From assembly GCA_013297765.1 (NCBI GenBank), contig JAAFID010000003.1, positions 1 to 54,593 on the forward strand: a stretch of DNA of 54,593 nt, read 5' to 3'. The notes under the pieces are model-generated. The model saw only the letters and a list, made by a program, of their open reading frames with translations, did no database searches and was not told the origin of the DNA. The translations under genes and the position numbers were made by a program. Positions 24,539 to 34,120 of the stretch are shown in pieces. The first letter of the stretch is position 1, and every line of letters begins with the position of its first letter. The DNA comes from Cytophagales bacterium (GTDB taxonomy: Bacteria; Bacteroidota; Bacteroidia; Cytophagales; Cytophagaceae).

Positions 24539-27500
24539 CGGTATTCTTTTTTTTAATGTAATAGATAATATTTGAATTGAATTTTGTCTTGTCGATAACA
24601 GTAATATCGACATCTAAACTGGTTAAAAAGTTAATAATTGCTGTTGCTGAAAAAAAATACAATTGCTTATTGTTTGATTTGTTAAAGCCTATTAATTTGA
24701 CAGAAAAAAACTCGGATATCTTAGTACCCCAGTGTCGTGTAGCCATAGCATTATCAGCATCTCGAATGATCAGTACACCACTATTGGATAACGCTGCTAC
24801 ACATTTTCTAAGCAATAGCTGCTGTTGCTCTACCGACATGTAGTGCAATACATCAGTAACGATGATAGCTTCTGCAAGTTCATATTCGTAAACATTGGCG
24901 TCTGATGCTATAAAATTCAAGTGTTTTAAATCTTGATTGGCATGGCTAGCAACTTTAATTTTTGCCTCATCAAAATCCAATGCAGTAATGGTACGTTGAG
25001 CAGACATATAGGCCATCATGGTAGCAAAGTATCCATATCCACAACCTATATCATATATTCTACCTTGCTTTGGTATCAAGGCATGCAGCACTTCATAATT
25101 TTTTTCAAGACCTATTTTAATCTTGGTGTACCACTCTAGTTGTGGTGTTTTGTAAATGAATTTTTGAACTATTTTATTTTTATAAAAAGCCAAATTTTCG
25201 TTTTGATTAACTAGTATTTGATATTCTTGTCTAAATAATTTAAGTATGCTCTTTGCACGTTCTTGATAGGTATTGCCGTAAGCAGCATCTTGTGGGGCAA
25301 TGCGTGAAAGAATTTTGATGGTAAGTACCCCTTGCTGCAATAAATAATCGTGTTTGGGCATACAGTGCCCTGTACCGTGAATAACTACTGGCAATAGGTC
25401 TAATTGTAGTTTTTCGGCAAGAAGAAATGCACCTTTATGAAAACGATTTATCTGCAAATCTTCACTACGAGTACCTTCGGGATATATAGCAATAGAATAT
25501 CCGAGGTTTACAGAGCGTTGCACCATATCAAAACTATTTTCTACACCTTGGGCAACGCTATAAAAACCAGCCATACGAGCAATAGGACCAAGGAAAGGAG
25601 AATTCCAAACCCAATTATTGGTAAATAGTAAAATACGGGGATGTGCGGCCAAAATCAACAATATATCTAAGAAAGATTGATGATTGGCGATAATAATGGC
25701 AGGCTTTGCAAGCGTTTCTTGATGTAAATTTTGATAGTCTTTTTTAATAAAATAAACACCATAGACTAGTATCCGAGCAAAATACATGATTAAATAATGA
25801 TAAATCAATTTGGCCTTGCCTTCTTTGAATCTTAAAATTTTAAAAAGCAGTAGGCCTACCACAGCAAGAAAAATAATTCCCAAGAAAAAAACCGTAAAAG
25901 CAATAAGGGAAGCTATAAAATAAAAGAGCGTAATGGGCTGCAAGCCTTTATTGACCCTATTAGCAATAAGAAAACGAAAAAGCATGGGAATAAAAAAATA
26001 CGAGATAAACAGCACACAACTGATGCCAATAACCGAAATTAAAGCGATAGATTGTAATGCTGGATGCTGTGCAAATATCAACACCCCAACCCCAAGTAAA
26101 GTAGTAATAGCGGCCAGTATAATGGAAATCTTGTACGAAGGTAAATTCTTTGTGCCATCTTTGTATTCGGCCAGCAGTCCATCCATCATAAAAATGCTAA
26201 AATCATCGCCCAGGCCAAATATAAAGGCAGAAATGATGATGTTTACAATATTGAAACGAATATCAAAAATACCCATTAAACCCACTATCCATAACCAACT
26301 AAGCAACATAGGCAAGAATGTAATCAATGCCAATTCTATTCTACCATAAAAAATAAGCAATATGCCAAAAACCAGTAACGAGGAAGTAAATAAGATTTGA
26401 TTAAAATCTTGTTTCACTACTTCTACAAATTTTTTGATTAAATATTGCTTATCCAAAATATATTGTTGGCTATTGTTAGCAAGGGTTTCGTACACCGTGG
26501 TACTTTGAGCGGGCGGTATCTTAAGCCCCGCCATGACCACCACTCTTCCTTGAGTATCTAATGAGATAAAATCTTTTAAAAAATATTGCTGTTTAGCGTA
26601 CAAGGTATCGGTATTTACCAGTTGTAGATCTTTTTCTATCCATTGCAAAAACACATTAAAAGCATCGCTCTTAAAACCATTAGCAGGTGCACCGATGGCA
26701 ATATTTCTTTTTAAAGAGTCTATTTTTTGAGCCGACCAAAACTTTTCCCACTGTGCTTTGCGGTCTTTCAATACTGTATTGCTGGGTAGCAAACTGTGTA
26801 TGCCAAAATATTTATTTACTTTGCCTTGCTGCTGTAGTTGGTCTATCTGTGGCATAGCAGAGGCTGCATGTAACAAAGCTTCATCTAGGTTTCGCCCCTC
26901 ATAAAGCAAATAAATAGTGCGTTCTATGCCGCCAGATGCCTCGGCACTCAAATGTATCTCTGCACTTTTTAATTTTTCTGTAGTAAAATTTAAAGCATTC
27001 AAATCGTCTTCAAATTTGGCACTAGCGTAGGTAAAATAAAATAATACTGAAAGTGCCAAAATAATCAAGTAAGCATATCTATGAAACAATTTTATAGCAG
27101 AGAATAATTTATTCTTAATATTTATAAAAGTGGGAAAAGGCTGCTGCCACGAGGTATCTACAGGGTAGTATTTAATCAAATGAGGTAAAAATACGAGTGT
27201 AAAAATAATTGCCCCAATCAAACTGATCCCAGAAAATAAGCCAAAGTCGAAGAGTATTTTAGATTGTACAAAACCTAAACTTAAAAATGCCGCTACTGTA
27301 GATATATTGCCTACAAGCAATGGTGTGGCCAAATCATTTATTACAACGGTCATCGATTTTGTATGCTTGTAGTGGGTAAATACATGCAGTGCATAATTGA
27401 TAGCAATACCTATAATGACAACACCACCGCCTAGTGCAACAGACGATATTGTTTGCTTATACCCATAAATAACAGCAAGTGCCAGCCCAATGCCAAATAC

Positions 27501-28415
27501 AATAGGCAACAAAATCACCACTGGCAAAGAAATTTTTCTAAAATACCACCATAGTAGCATAAAAATAGAAACAATAGATATGCTAACGGTGACCCATATA
27601 TCTTGCTGTATTTGGGTGGCGTTGGCTACAGCTACCGCACAAGCACCAAAATATTCTACCGATAAATCTGAAAAATTGGCGTTTGAAGTTTGAGCAATTG
27701 TTTTATCAATACCATCTATTAATATTTTGTTAGGTCCAGTTTCATTGGGTGCAAAGCGTGGCGTAATTAATATCAGCAAGGCACTTTTATCTTTTCTAAC
27801 CACGTATCCATCGTACAATTCATATTGATTGTTAATTTGTAAAGCCTGCAATTTTGCCAGTGCCAAGGTGGTAAAATGCAATGGGTCTTCCACTATTTTT
27901 TGTTTCAGCACCATACCCATAGGCGACATGATGGTGGTATAATTTTTTTGAAATGCTGCTTTAATCTGGGCTGGTTGCAGCATAGAATCTATACGAGCGT
28001 AATCTTTGGCCTCTAAAAAATAGGGCAAATAATCGTAGCAATTTTGATACGCTTGCAACATCAAATTGTCGGGTAGCCTATGTCTAATTTCTTTTATGAA
28101 TGGCTTTAGGGTAGCATCATTTTCCAGAATTTGGGTAAAAATAGCCGCATAGGCAGTCAGCTTTTCTGGATTTTTTTCTGCGGTATCTTTCAAGGATATT
28201 CTTACCACCAGTTTTTCCAATACACCAGCTTTCTTCAACACCTGCTGATACTGAATGCCACCCTTGTCGTTTGGCAATATTTTGGTAATGTCTTCATCGG
28301 TTTTTATTTGGGCAGCAAAATAAAAAATCGGAATACACATCAATATCAGCAACACCCAAATCAGTATTGGATGAATGGATAATTTTTGGTATAGAAATAA
28401 GAAAAATTTACTCAT
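24528..28415 (-). CDS. three-domain exporter-acyltransferase-methyltransferase fusion
   Basis: 1295 residues in three parts. Residues ~1-850: an MMPL/RND-type permease with two six-helix bundles (GGGVVIIGIAINYALH near 345; FGLGDDFSIFMMD near 745) and two periplasmic domains. Residues ~875-1075: a PlsC-like acyltransferase with the HX4D motif NHQSFLDILL near 910 and the YPEGTRS motif near 980. Residues ~1095-1295: a class I SAM methyltransferase with YDIGCGYGYFA near 1125. Separate versions of exporter, acyltransferase and methyltransferase occur in aryl-polyene clusters, and here they are one chain. The ATG overlaps the GT2 stop (ATGAGTAA). It probably moves and modifies the acylated polyene at the inner membrane. 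Confidence 0.88.
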   Translation of the reverse strand: MSKFFLFLYQKLSIHPILIWVLLILMCIPIFYFAAQIKTDEDITKILPNDKGGIQYQQVLKKAGVLEKLVVRISLKDTAEKNPEKLTAYAAIFTQILENDATLKPFIKEIRHRLPDNLMLQAYQNCYDYLPYFLEAKDYARIDSMLQPAQIKAAFQKNYTTIMSPMGMVLKQKIVEDPLHFTTLALAKLQALQINNQYELYDGYVVRKDKSALLILITPRFAPNETGPNKILIDGIDKTIAQTSNANFSDLSVEYFGACAVAVANATQIQQDIWVTVSISIVSIFMLLWWYFRKISLPVVILLPIVFGIGLALAVIYGYKQTISSVALGGGVVIIGIAINYALHVFTHYKHTKSMTVVINDLATPLLVGNISTVAAFLSLGFVQSKILFDFGLFSGISLIGAIIFTLVFLPHLIKYYPVDTSWQQPFPTFINIKNKLFSAIKLFHRYAYLIILALSVLFYFTYASAKFEDDLNALNFTTEKLKSAEIHLSAEASGGIERTIYLLYEGRNLDEALLHAASAMPQIDQLQQQGKVNKYFGIHSLLPSNTVLKDRKAQWEKFWSAQKIDSLKRNIAIGAPANGFKSDAFNVFLQWIEKDLQLVNTDTLYAKQQYFLKDFISLDTQGRVVVMAGLKIPPAQSTTVYETLANNSQQYILDKQYLIKKFVEVVKQDFNQILFTSSLLVFGILLIFYGRIELALITFLPMLLSWLWIVGLMGIFDIRFNIVNIIISAFIFGLGDDFSIFMMDGLLAEYKDGTKNLPSYKISIILAAITTLLGVGVLIFAQHPALQSIALISVIGISCVLFISYFFIPMLFRFLIANRVNKGLQPITLFYFIASLIAFTVFFLGIIFLAVVGLLLFKILRFKEGKAKLIYHYLIMYFARILVYGVYFIKKDYQNLHQETLAKPAIIIANHQSFLDILLILAAHPRILLFTNNWVWNSPFLGPIARMAGFYSVAQGVENSFDMVQRSVNLGYSIAIYPEGTRSEDLQINRFHKGAFLLAEKLQLDLLPVVIHGTGHCMPKHDYLLQQGVLTIKILSRIAPQDAAYGNTYQERAKSILKLFRQEYQILVNQNENLAFYKNKIVQKFIYKTPQLEWYTKIKIGLEKNYEVLHALIPKQGRIYDIGCGYGYFATMMAYMSAQRTITALDFDEAKIKVASHANQDLKHLNFIASDANVYEYELAEAIIVTDVLHYMSVEQQQLLLRKCVAALSNSGVLIIRDADNAMATRHWGTKISEFFSVKLIGFNKSNNKQLYFFSATAIINFLTSLDVDITVIDKTKFNSNIIYYIKKKNTDAI

Positions 28416-29610
28416 TGACAGACTCAATTTTTAATTTTGATTTTCTAAAAATAGAAAGTAATACGAAAGCCATCACTCCTGTAATCAATGCCAATACTGT
28501 TGCCAATACAAGGCTGCCCACAGCGTATTGGGTAAAATTATTCTTTACAAATTCCCAATTAATAGCAAGCTGATTTGTAGAATTTTGATTATTCATAATG
28601 ATACCACCCAAGTGGTAACTGACATAAATAATAAAAGGAAACATAGGCGGCATACTGATGTTAGAAGCAAGTACCGCCAATACTTTATTGAGTTTGAGCA
28701 AATGAGAAAGTGCAATGACCGAAATAATTTGATAACCCCACAGTGGCACTATTCCAATGAAAATGCCTAAAGCAATGGCCAATGATTTTTGAAGATTGGT
28801 TTCGTTACCGTCAACTACATTGTCAATAATGAGCTGTTTTAAATTTTTTTTTTGAAGATTTCTAAAAAATCGAATAGGAATATAATAAACCAATGCAAGT
28901 ATTACCAATACGGTATTGAGCAAGGTAATTCTAGTAAAATCTTTGAATGGCCTAAAGTGAGAAATACGTATGGCAGATGGGGCATAGTAAACAGATACAG
29001 GCACTGTCAATACAGGCACTCCACGCCATGCAGCTCGCACTATAATTTCTATCTCCAACTCATATTTTGGAGTGTAAAACGTCATTTTCTGCAAGGATTT
29101 GAGTGGGTAAAGTCTAAAGCCCGACTGGGTATCGGGTATTTTGATACCAGTCTCTACCCAAAACCAAAAGTTGGAAAATTTATTTCCATAGCTGCTCTTG
29201 CCAGGCACACTGGCCTGTTCCATATTTCTTGCACCAATGATAAGGGCATCTGGATGCTCTATCATTTTGTAAATAAATTTTGGAATATCCTCTGCAAAAT
29301 GTTGCCCATCAGAATCTATCGTAATGGCATATTGATAGCCTTTGCTATAAGCCAGTTCAAACCCTCGTCTTAGTGCAGTTCCCTTACCTTGATTAGGGCT
29401 GTAAGCCAAAATTTCTATACCATCTATGGTCGATAATATTTCGCTTGTGTTATCTGTGGCTCCATCGTTTACTACCATCACATTATCGGTGTATTTCCTC
29501 ACCTCCTCAATTACTTTTTTTAAAGTACCGCCATTGTTATATGTAGGTATGAGCACGCAGCAATGATAGGCCTGAAACAATGATTTTATATCAGAAAAGG
29601 AATGATTCAC
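28408..29610 (-). CDS. GT2 glycosyltransferase with DUF2062 membrane domain
   Basis: 400 residues. Residues 15-230 form a GT-A glycosyltransferase of the dolichyl-phosphate-mannose-synthase type: VLIPTYNNGGTLKK, VVNDGATDNT, the metal-binding DSDGQ at 99-103 and TQSGFRLYPL. A membrane helix (~228-245) and a DUF2062 domain (LAIALGIFIGIVPLWGYQII, NISMPPMFPF) follow. Similar glycosyltransferases are regular members of flexirubin and aryl-polyene clusters. Donor sugar and acceptor are not predictable. It is 5 bp downstream of the dehydratase gene and overlaps the fusion gene by 8 bp. Confidence 0.9.
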   Translation of the reverse strand: MNHSFSDIKSLFQAYHCCVLIPTYNNGGTLKKVIEEVRKYTDNVMVVNDGATDNTSEILSTIDGIEILAYSPNQGKGTALRRGFELAYSKGYQYAITIDSDGQHFAEDIPKFIYKMIEHPDALIIGARNMEQASVPGKSSYGNKFSNFWFWVETGIKIPDTQSGFRLYPLKSLQKMTFYTPKYELEIEIIVRAAWRGVPVLTVPVSVYYAPSAIRISHFRPFKDFTRITLLNTVLVILALVYYIPIRFFRNLQKKNLKQLIIDNVVDGNETNLQKSLAIALGIFIGIVPLWGYQIISVIALSHLLKLNKVLAVLASNISMPPMFPFIIYVSYHLGGIIMNNQNSTNQLAINWEFVKNNFTQYAVGSLVLATVLALITGVMAFVLLSIFRKSKLKIESVNE

Positions 29611-29615
29611 AGATG

Positions 29616-29984
29616 TTATTTTTTAATATATGTTCCAGAGAATTTCATGCAGGTAATTGCTCCTTTTGTTAGCACATTATTGACCAACAAAGTCTCATCG
29701 GGCAAGGGTTTTAAGGTAATATCAAAAAACAAATTTTCACCATCGGGTTGCACTAGCGAAAGGTATTTGATATTTGTTGCTTTTTGCAATTGCCATTGAT
29801 TGTGGCTAGTTTTTTCTATCAATTCTTTGATCATTTGCATCATACAAACCCCCGGAAGTACTGGGGTTTGCGGAAAGTGTCCTTTAAAAATATCGCTATT
29901 GGCATTCAATGCCAGCTCTGCTTTAATAGTACCCAATGTGGTATCATATTCAAATTGTATAGTTTGGTATAATGGGATATTCAT
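29616..29984 (-). CDS. FabZ/ApeI-like 3-hydroxyacyl-ACP dehydratase
   Basis: 122-residue single hotdog domain. The FabZ active-site motif is clear: FKGHFPQTPVLPGVCMMQM with the catalytic-type His36, followed by the central helix MIKELIEKT. It should dehydrate 3-hydroxyacyl-ACP intermediates during polyene extension. The 47396 gene supplies a second, different dehydratase, matching the ApeI/ApeP pair of aryl-polyene systems. Located between the lipoprotein and glycosyltransferase genes in the minus-strand operon. Confidence 0.85.
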   Translation of the reverse strand: MNIPLYQTIQFEYDTTLGTIKAELALNANSDIFKGHFPQTPVLPGVCMMQMIKELIEKTSHNQWQLQKATNIKYLSLVQPDGENLFFDITLKPLPDETLLVNNVLTKGAITCMKFSGTYIKK

Positions 29985-30002
29985 GTTCTTAATAATAGAT
30001 AA

Positions 30003-30650
30003 TTACAATGAAGTAAGATGAATTTTAAGTTTGAAATTGAGATGGGTGATGTACACATCTTTCGGTAATACAGCATTAGAGGCATAGGTAAGGTCGAATA
30101 ATGTTTTGGTTTTAAAGCCCTCGCTTAACACCTGAATTTGATTTAAAATCAAATTATTCCTTTTGTAAAAATACCGATAAATCTCTTGCTTGGTTCTCCT
30201 TTCTACTATTTCTCCATCTACCTTATCTTCTTTTCGGCAAAGTGGTAAAGTAGTAAATTTATTGAGCAATGCAAAGGTGCGAATATCTTTTGCAATAGCT
30301 GCTACTACTGTATTATTGCTCATTTGAGGTATGGTGTATATGACCGAATCTTTTTGTGGTGACACTATAAGCTCAAAAAGCTTGGCTCCCATAACAGTTG
30401 TAAATGCTGACCTACAAGTGGTATCATTTATCTGCTTTAATACCAATATTCCTGAAAAAAATTTTCCGTAAAGGGTAACCTCGGTCTTGTATTGATGGGT
30501 CGTGTGTGTGCTGTCAAATAATTTCCAGTAATATTCACTTTTACATTCTACCTGAGTCATTTGTGCTACTTGCATTCGGCCACAACTAGCAAGGCATAGT
30601 ACCAATAATAAGCTATTTAACCACAAATTCTGTGTCGTTGATTGCTGCAT
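30003..30650 (-). CDS. cluster lipoprotein (DUF3261-like)
   Basis: 215 residues with a lipoprotein signal (LNSLLLVLCLASC, Cys23). The remainder is beta-rich without recognised catalytic motif, for example YKTEVTLYGKFFSGILVLKQ and SGFKTKTLFDLTY-like strands; the fold resembles the LolB/DUF3261 group. Aryl-polyene clusters usually contain a LolA-like protein next to such a lipoprotein, which suggests a LolA/LolB-style transfer chain for the pigment lipid. The start overlaps the lolA-like gene end by 38 bp; the ATG at 30650 keeps the lipobox in frame. The DUF3261 name is by context and low certainty. Confidence 0.7.
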   Translation of the reverse strand: MQQSTTQNLWLNSLLLVLCLASCGRMQVAQMTQVECKSEYYWKLFDSTHTTHQYKTEVTLYGKFFSGILVLKQINDTTCRSAFTTVMGAKLFELIVSPQKDSVIYTIPQMSNNTVVAAIAKDIRTFALLNKFTTLPLCRKEDKVDGEIVERRTKQEIYRYFYKRNNLILNQIQVLSEGFKTKTLFDLTYASNAVLPKDVYITHLNFKLKIHLTSL

Positions 30651-31251
30651 TTTGAATACTATTTTTAAAAATCATTTTAGTGTAATCTCCCGATGCTTCC
30701 ATCATTAGAATGGTGTGTACATGCAAAGTTTTTTTATCAATGTATATTTTAATTTTTTGCATCATCTCTTGAATAGCTTTTTCTGTAGGTTTCATTTCTA
30801 GCAAATAAGAAGATTCATTTTCAAAATAGGTCACGTTGTACTTTCTGCTGTGCAGCACATCGCCCTTTAGGGTTGCCACCATCATATCATTTATTTCACG
30901 AAATGTTTTATTGGCATTAGTATCAAATTTATTGATTTTGCTACCGTCTTTGATATACATTTTTCCATTATTCAATACCATCAAATATTGAAAGGGTGCA
31001 GTATATTCCAGCCTTACTTTATTTTCTTTTTTGTATTTGAATTTGCCATTCGATTTAATATCGGCTTCCATCATACTCAAATGTTTTTCTTGTACAAAAT
31101 CGCTATGGATAGAAGTTAATTTTTTGCTGGCTACATCAAATTTATTTGAAAACACATCCACATCTTTTAATGGTTTAAAACCTGCTTCTTGGGCAGCAAC
31201 GTGAATAATAATGCCTAAGAATAGCACTACACTGAGCAAAATAAATTTCAT
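30613..31251 (-). CDS. LolA-like periplasmic carrier of the polyene cluster
   Basis: 212 residues, signal peptide MKFILLSVVLFLGIIIHVAA, then the LolA pattern: KKLTSIHSDFVQEKHLSMM, KSNGKFKYKKENKVRLEYTA (the FxW-like F-x-Y/P strand), QYLMVLNNGKMYIKDGSKI and IYIDKKTLHVHTILMMEASG. LolA-type proteins carry lipids or lipoproteins across the periplasm; the cluster copy presumably carries the aryl-polyene lipid from the RND exporters to the outer membrane. The internal ATG at 31251 is used because the upstream ATG at 31293 would precede the signal peptide and sit in the promoter region. Confidence 0.85.
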   Translation of the reverse strand: MKFILLSVVLFLGIIIHVAAQEAGFKPLKDVDVFSNKFDVASKKLTSIHSDFVQEKHLSMMEADIKSNGKFKYKKENKVRLEYTAPFQYLMVLNNGKMYIKDGSKINKFDTNANKTFREINDMMVATLKGDVLHSRKYNVTYFENESSYLLEMKPTEKAIQEMMQKIKIYIDKKTLHVHTILMMEASGDYTKMIFKNSIQNAAINDTEFVVK

Positions 31252-31274
31252 GATATGGTGTTCAATTGAAAAGA

Positions 31275-31282
31275 CAAATATA
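31275..31282 (-). promoter_or_regulatory. -7 element upstream of the lolA-like gene
   Basis: TATATTTG on the minus strand, exact TAnnTTTG, 23 bp before the ATG at 31251. This suggests that the lolA-to-oxidoreductase genes have their own start of transcription. Confidence 0.45.
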
Positions 31283-31384
31283 GCTATTTGCAATGGGTTA
31301 AAAAGCGAATATTAAAAATGTGCTCGCAGTAGTTACAAGCATTCGGTTTACAAAAAAATACAACAACTTTAAAAAAGTAACTTT

Positions 31385-31606
31385 TTAAAAATGTACTAAC
31401 GAAACTTTTTTGCCGGTTTGTTTTTCACTTATTTGGTAATGGCTAGAATATTTAGAATTAGCAAATGGCCTGTGAATAGTATCTGTGGGCAAAGTTGCAG
31501 TAGTATTGGGTTTTGGCTTAATATTAATAATGGTTAATATCCATAGCGTGACAAAAATGCCCACAACATTTAACAGAGGAATGTATAGCTCAAGATTCTT
31601 TTTCAT
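31385..31606 (-). CDS. small single-helix membrane protein in the exporter operon
   Basis: 73 residues: a short N-terminus, one transmembrane helix (LLNVVGIFVTLWILTIINI), then a Pro/Thr-rich and basic tail. No family recognised. It lies 87 bp after the RND exporter gene and 133 bp before the lolA-like gene on the same strand. The hydrophobic helix followed by a polar tail and the position make it a plausible exporter accessory, but there is no motif to confirm coding. Confidence 0.5.
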   Translation of the reverse strand: MKKNLELYIPLLNVVGIFVTLWILTIINIKPKPNTTATLPTDTIHRPFANSKYSSHYQISEKQTGKKVSLVHF

Positions 31607-31693
31607 AAATAGGGTTTAAAGATGTGCCATTTATTTCTATTTTCCAACCACACATTTCTATTTGTATATACTTTTCGACACCATAACGTAAGT

Positions 31694-33952
31694 CTATTTT
31701 GTTTTATTGCTCTTTTTATAAAATAACATGAGCAAAACTGGAAGTAAAAGCAAATCAGCAACAATGGCTATTAATAGCGTAAGCCCTATCAAAAAGCCAG
31801 TATAGAAAGTACTTTCAAAACTTGAAAGTAGTAAAGTTGCAAAGCCAGAAATCAATATCAGAGAAGTTACTATCATCGCTTTGCCAGTAGAGAGGTAGGT
31901 TCGTTTGATGGCGTATAGGTGTGATTGATGTAGCCGCAATTCCATTTTAAATCTTGATAAAAAATGAATAGAATCATCAACGGCAATACCAAAAGCAATG
32001 CTGAAAATGATAGACGTCGAGGCCTTGAGATGTATGCCACAAGCACCCATAATGCCGCCAATAACCAGCAAGGGAATTAGGTTTGGAATAAGTGCAAGTA
32101 CAATCATCTTGGTTTGGCGAAAGAGCAACCCAATGATGAGGGCGATGCTGACAATGCCCAATATCAAATCTTCAATAAGTGACTGTGCAAGGTAAGAGTT
32201 GTTTTTGTCTATCAATAGTGAACTGCCTGTTAGCTGGTAGTTCCAAAACTGCTTGCTCCCATTGGTTGTGAGGTATATTGCGAGGTCTTTATTTTTATTG
32301 GCAATAGCAAGGCTGCCGTCGTCTTTTATTTTTCCCGAAACTCTCATTTTAGAAAAATCTTTACTACAAAATGCAGCAAACTCTTTGCGTTTAGTGATGA
32401 GTTTTAGTTTTGGAAGCAATGTTTCAAATTCTTCCTTTGAGGGGAATTTATAATACTCATCTAGCCCACCATTGCTGGCTTGCATTAAATATTTAATAAA
32501 AGTATTGGGCGAAATAATATCTCTAACTTTGTATTTATTCGTCAAATAAATTTCTACTTCGTTTAGTTTACTTAGTGCAGCGTAATTCATAACACTGGTG
32601 GAATCTTTGGCGTAAATGGCCATTTCAAAAGGGCGAACACCACCAAAATTATCTTCTAAAAACTGTACACTTTTTTTTAGTGGGTCTTTGTCTGAAATAT
32701 CATCTAGCAATTTTGCATCTATGCTTATTTTAAACGTAAAAAAAATCGCCACCATCACCAGACTAATGGTAGTGCTGAGAATTAAATAGGGATTGCCACA
32801 AATCCATATCAGTAATTTTTGAAGCATTCGGTACCAAAAAACGTTTTCATTTTTTAGTTTGGCAATAGGTGGAGCCGGCAGTAAAACCAAGGCTGCAGGT
32901 AAAAAAGTGAATGCTAAAGCAAAAGCAACGAAAACTCCTATGCCTGTATAAAACCCGAAATCTCGGATGGGAGCAATGGTAGAATTGAGTAACGTCACAA
33001 AGCCTATGGCAGTAGTAACAGCAGTGATAAAAGTAGCCAAACCGACATCATTGAGTGCAAGTGTAAGCGCAGGAATTTTAGCGGTGCCATGCCGCAATTC
33101 TTCCAAATATTTGGAAAGTAAATGCGTCATGTCGGACATGGCAACGACAAATAAAATAGGTGGCAGCAAAGAGGTGAGCAAATCTAAATCTTTGCCTAGA
33201 ATAGACATAATGGCCAGTGTCCAAGCTATTGAAAGTACAACGGTGATTAGCGGCACCACAACACCCCAAACAGTGCGGTATGCAATGAATAAAAACAATC
33301 CAATGAGTATAGTAGAAGCTATGATAAAGATCAAAACCTCTTCTTGCATTTTCTCTACATAAATCTTTGAAGCCTTTATTTTACCTGCGGTATAGACGTT
33401 ATCAAAATGTTGAGCGGCAACTTTTGCATCTACAAAATCTATCAAATCATCGCCTGCTTTTTTTTTGATGTTCTGAGTATTGAAAATAATGATTGCTACC
33501 GCATTTTTGGTTTTAGAAATAAGCCCCGCACTTAAATGAGGATATTTGGCTATTCGTATAGAATCTTGTATTAATTTGTTGCTATCGTGCGTGTGCAAAA
33601 GTGGAATTTCAAAAAAGCCACCTGCGCCTATTACTGGAGTCTTCAAGTAAGTAGGGACAATTATTTTCCTTACCGCTGCATGGCTTCTGATTTGTGTACT
33701 TAGGGTATTTATTTTGTTTAAAAATACGGTATCATAAATCCCTTTTTTATTTTCAATAGCGACAATTAAAAAATCGGTATCGTTTTCAAAGTCTTTTCTA
33801 AACTGAAGTAAGTATTCAAGTTCCCCATCTTTTTGAGGAAAATAACTTTCAAAATCGTAGTTGAATTTTAGTTTGGCAATGTAAAAAGTGCTCGCTATAG
33901 AAATACAAACAATGGCAAGAATTAGTAGTATGCTTTTGCTTTTGAGGGTCAT
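31694..33952 (-). CDS. RND/MMPL-family exporter (HAE-3-like)
   Basis: 752 residues with the duplicated RND plan: a first helix (SILLILAIVCISIASTFYI), a periplasmic domain with FNYDFESYFPQ, helices 2-6 with LLPPILFVVAMSDMTHLLSK, the second helix-plus-loop unit, then FSIAFGIAVDDSIHFLSRF near the end. The acidic residues in helix 4 (MSDMTH) and helix 10 (AVDDSIH) are the usual proton-relay positions. Together with the separate fused exporter this gives two exporters, likely moving aryl-polyene lipids out of the inner membrane. Substrate is inferred from location. Confidence 0.88.
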   Translation of the reverse strand: MTLKSKSILLILAIVCISIASTFYIAKLKFNYDFESYFPQKDGELEYLLQFRKDFENDTDFLIVAIENKKGIYDTVFLNKINTLSTQIRSHAAVRKIIVPTYLKTPVIGAGGFFEIPLLHTHDSNKLIQDSIRIAKYPHLSAGLISKTKNAVAIIIFNTQNIKKKAGDDLIDFVDAKVAAQHFDNVYTAGKIKASKIYVEKMQEEVLIFIIASTILIGLFLFIAYRTVWGVVVPLITVVLSIAWTLAIMSILGKDLDLLTSLLPPILFVVAMSDMTHLLSKYLEELRHGTAKIPALTLALNDVGLATFITAVTTAIGFVTLLNSTIAPIRDFGFYTGIGVFVAFALAFTFLPAALVLLPAPPIAKLKNENVFWYRMLQKLLIWICGNPYLILSTTISLVMVAIFFTFKISIDAKLLDDISDKDPLKKSVQFLEDNFGGVRPFEMAIYAKDSTSVMNYAALSKLNEVEIYLTNKYKVRDIISPNTFIKYLMQASNGGLDEYYKFPSKEEFETLLPKLKLITKRKEFAAFCSKDFSKMRVSGKIKDDGSLAIANKNKDLAIYLTTNGSKQFWNYQLTGSSLLIDKNNSYLAQSLIEDLILGIVSIALIIGLLFRQTKMIVLALIPNLIPLLVIGGIMGACGIHLKASTSIIFSIAFGIAVDDSIHFLSRFKMELRLHQSHLYAIKRTYLSTGKAMIVTSLILISGFATLLLSSFESTFYTGFLIGLTLLIAIVADLLLLPVLLMLFYKKSNKTK

Positions 33953-33994
33953 TGGTTATTACTTTGGAAACGCAATAATAATAGTTGTGGAGCG

Positions 33995-34026
33995 TTTGTG
34001 TTTGTATAAAATTAAAAGTAAATTTA
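33995..34026 (+). promoter_or_regulatory. candidate promoter of the Lys/Cys-rich small protein
   Basis: TTTG (33995-33998), a 20-bp spacer, then TAAATTTA (34019-34026), close to the Bacteroidota -33/-7 consensus; predicted leader of about 90 nt. Confidence 0.35.
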
Positions 34027-34120
34027 ATAGTAAGTACAATTTAAAATTCCGCTGTATTTCTAACCCATTATTGTTGCTGTTTGTTGCGGGAAATGGTGCA
34101 ATAAAATAAAAAATAAACTC

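Noticed and set aside
24539-24613. Longer start of the FAD oxidoreductase
   Set aside because: It precedes the Rossmann motif with an unrelated stretch and lies within the fusion gene's coding end.
25933-26349. 138-codon frame opposite the exporter fusion
   Set aside because: Antisense shadow of a clear membrane-protein gene; no domain or start context.
28852-29373. 173-codon frame opposite the glycosyltransferase
   Set aside because: Low-complexity shadow of the GT2 coding region.
32967-33362. 131-codon frame opposite the RND exporter
   Set aside because: Antisense shadow with no recognisable features.
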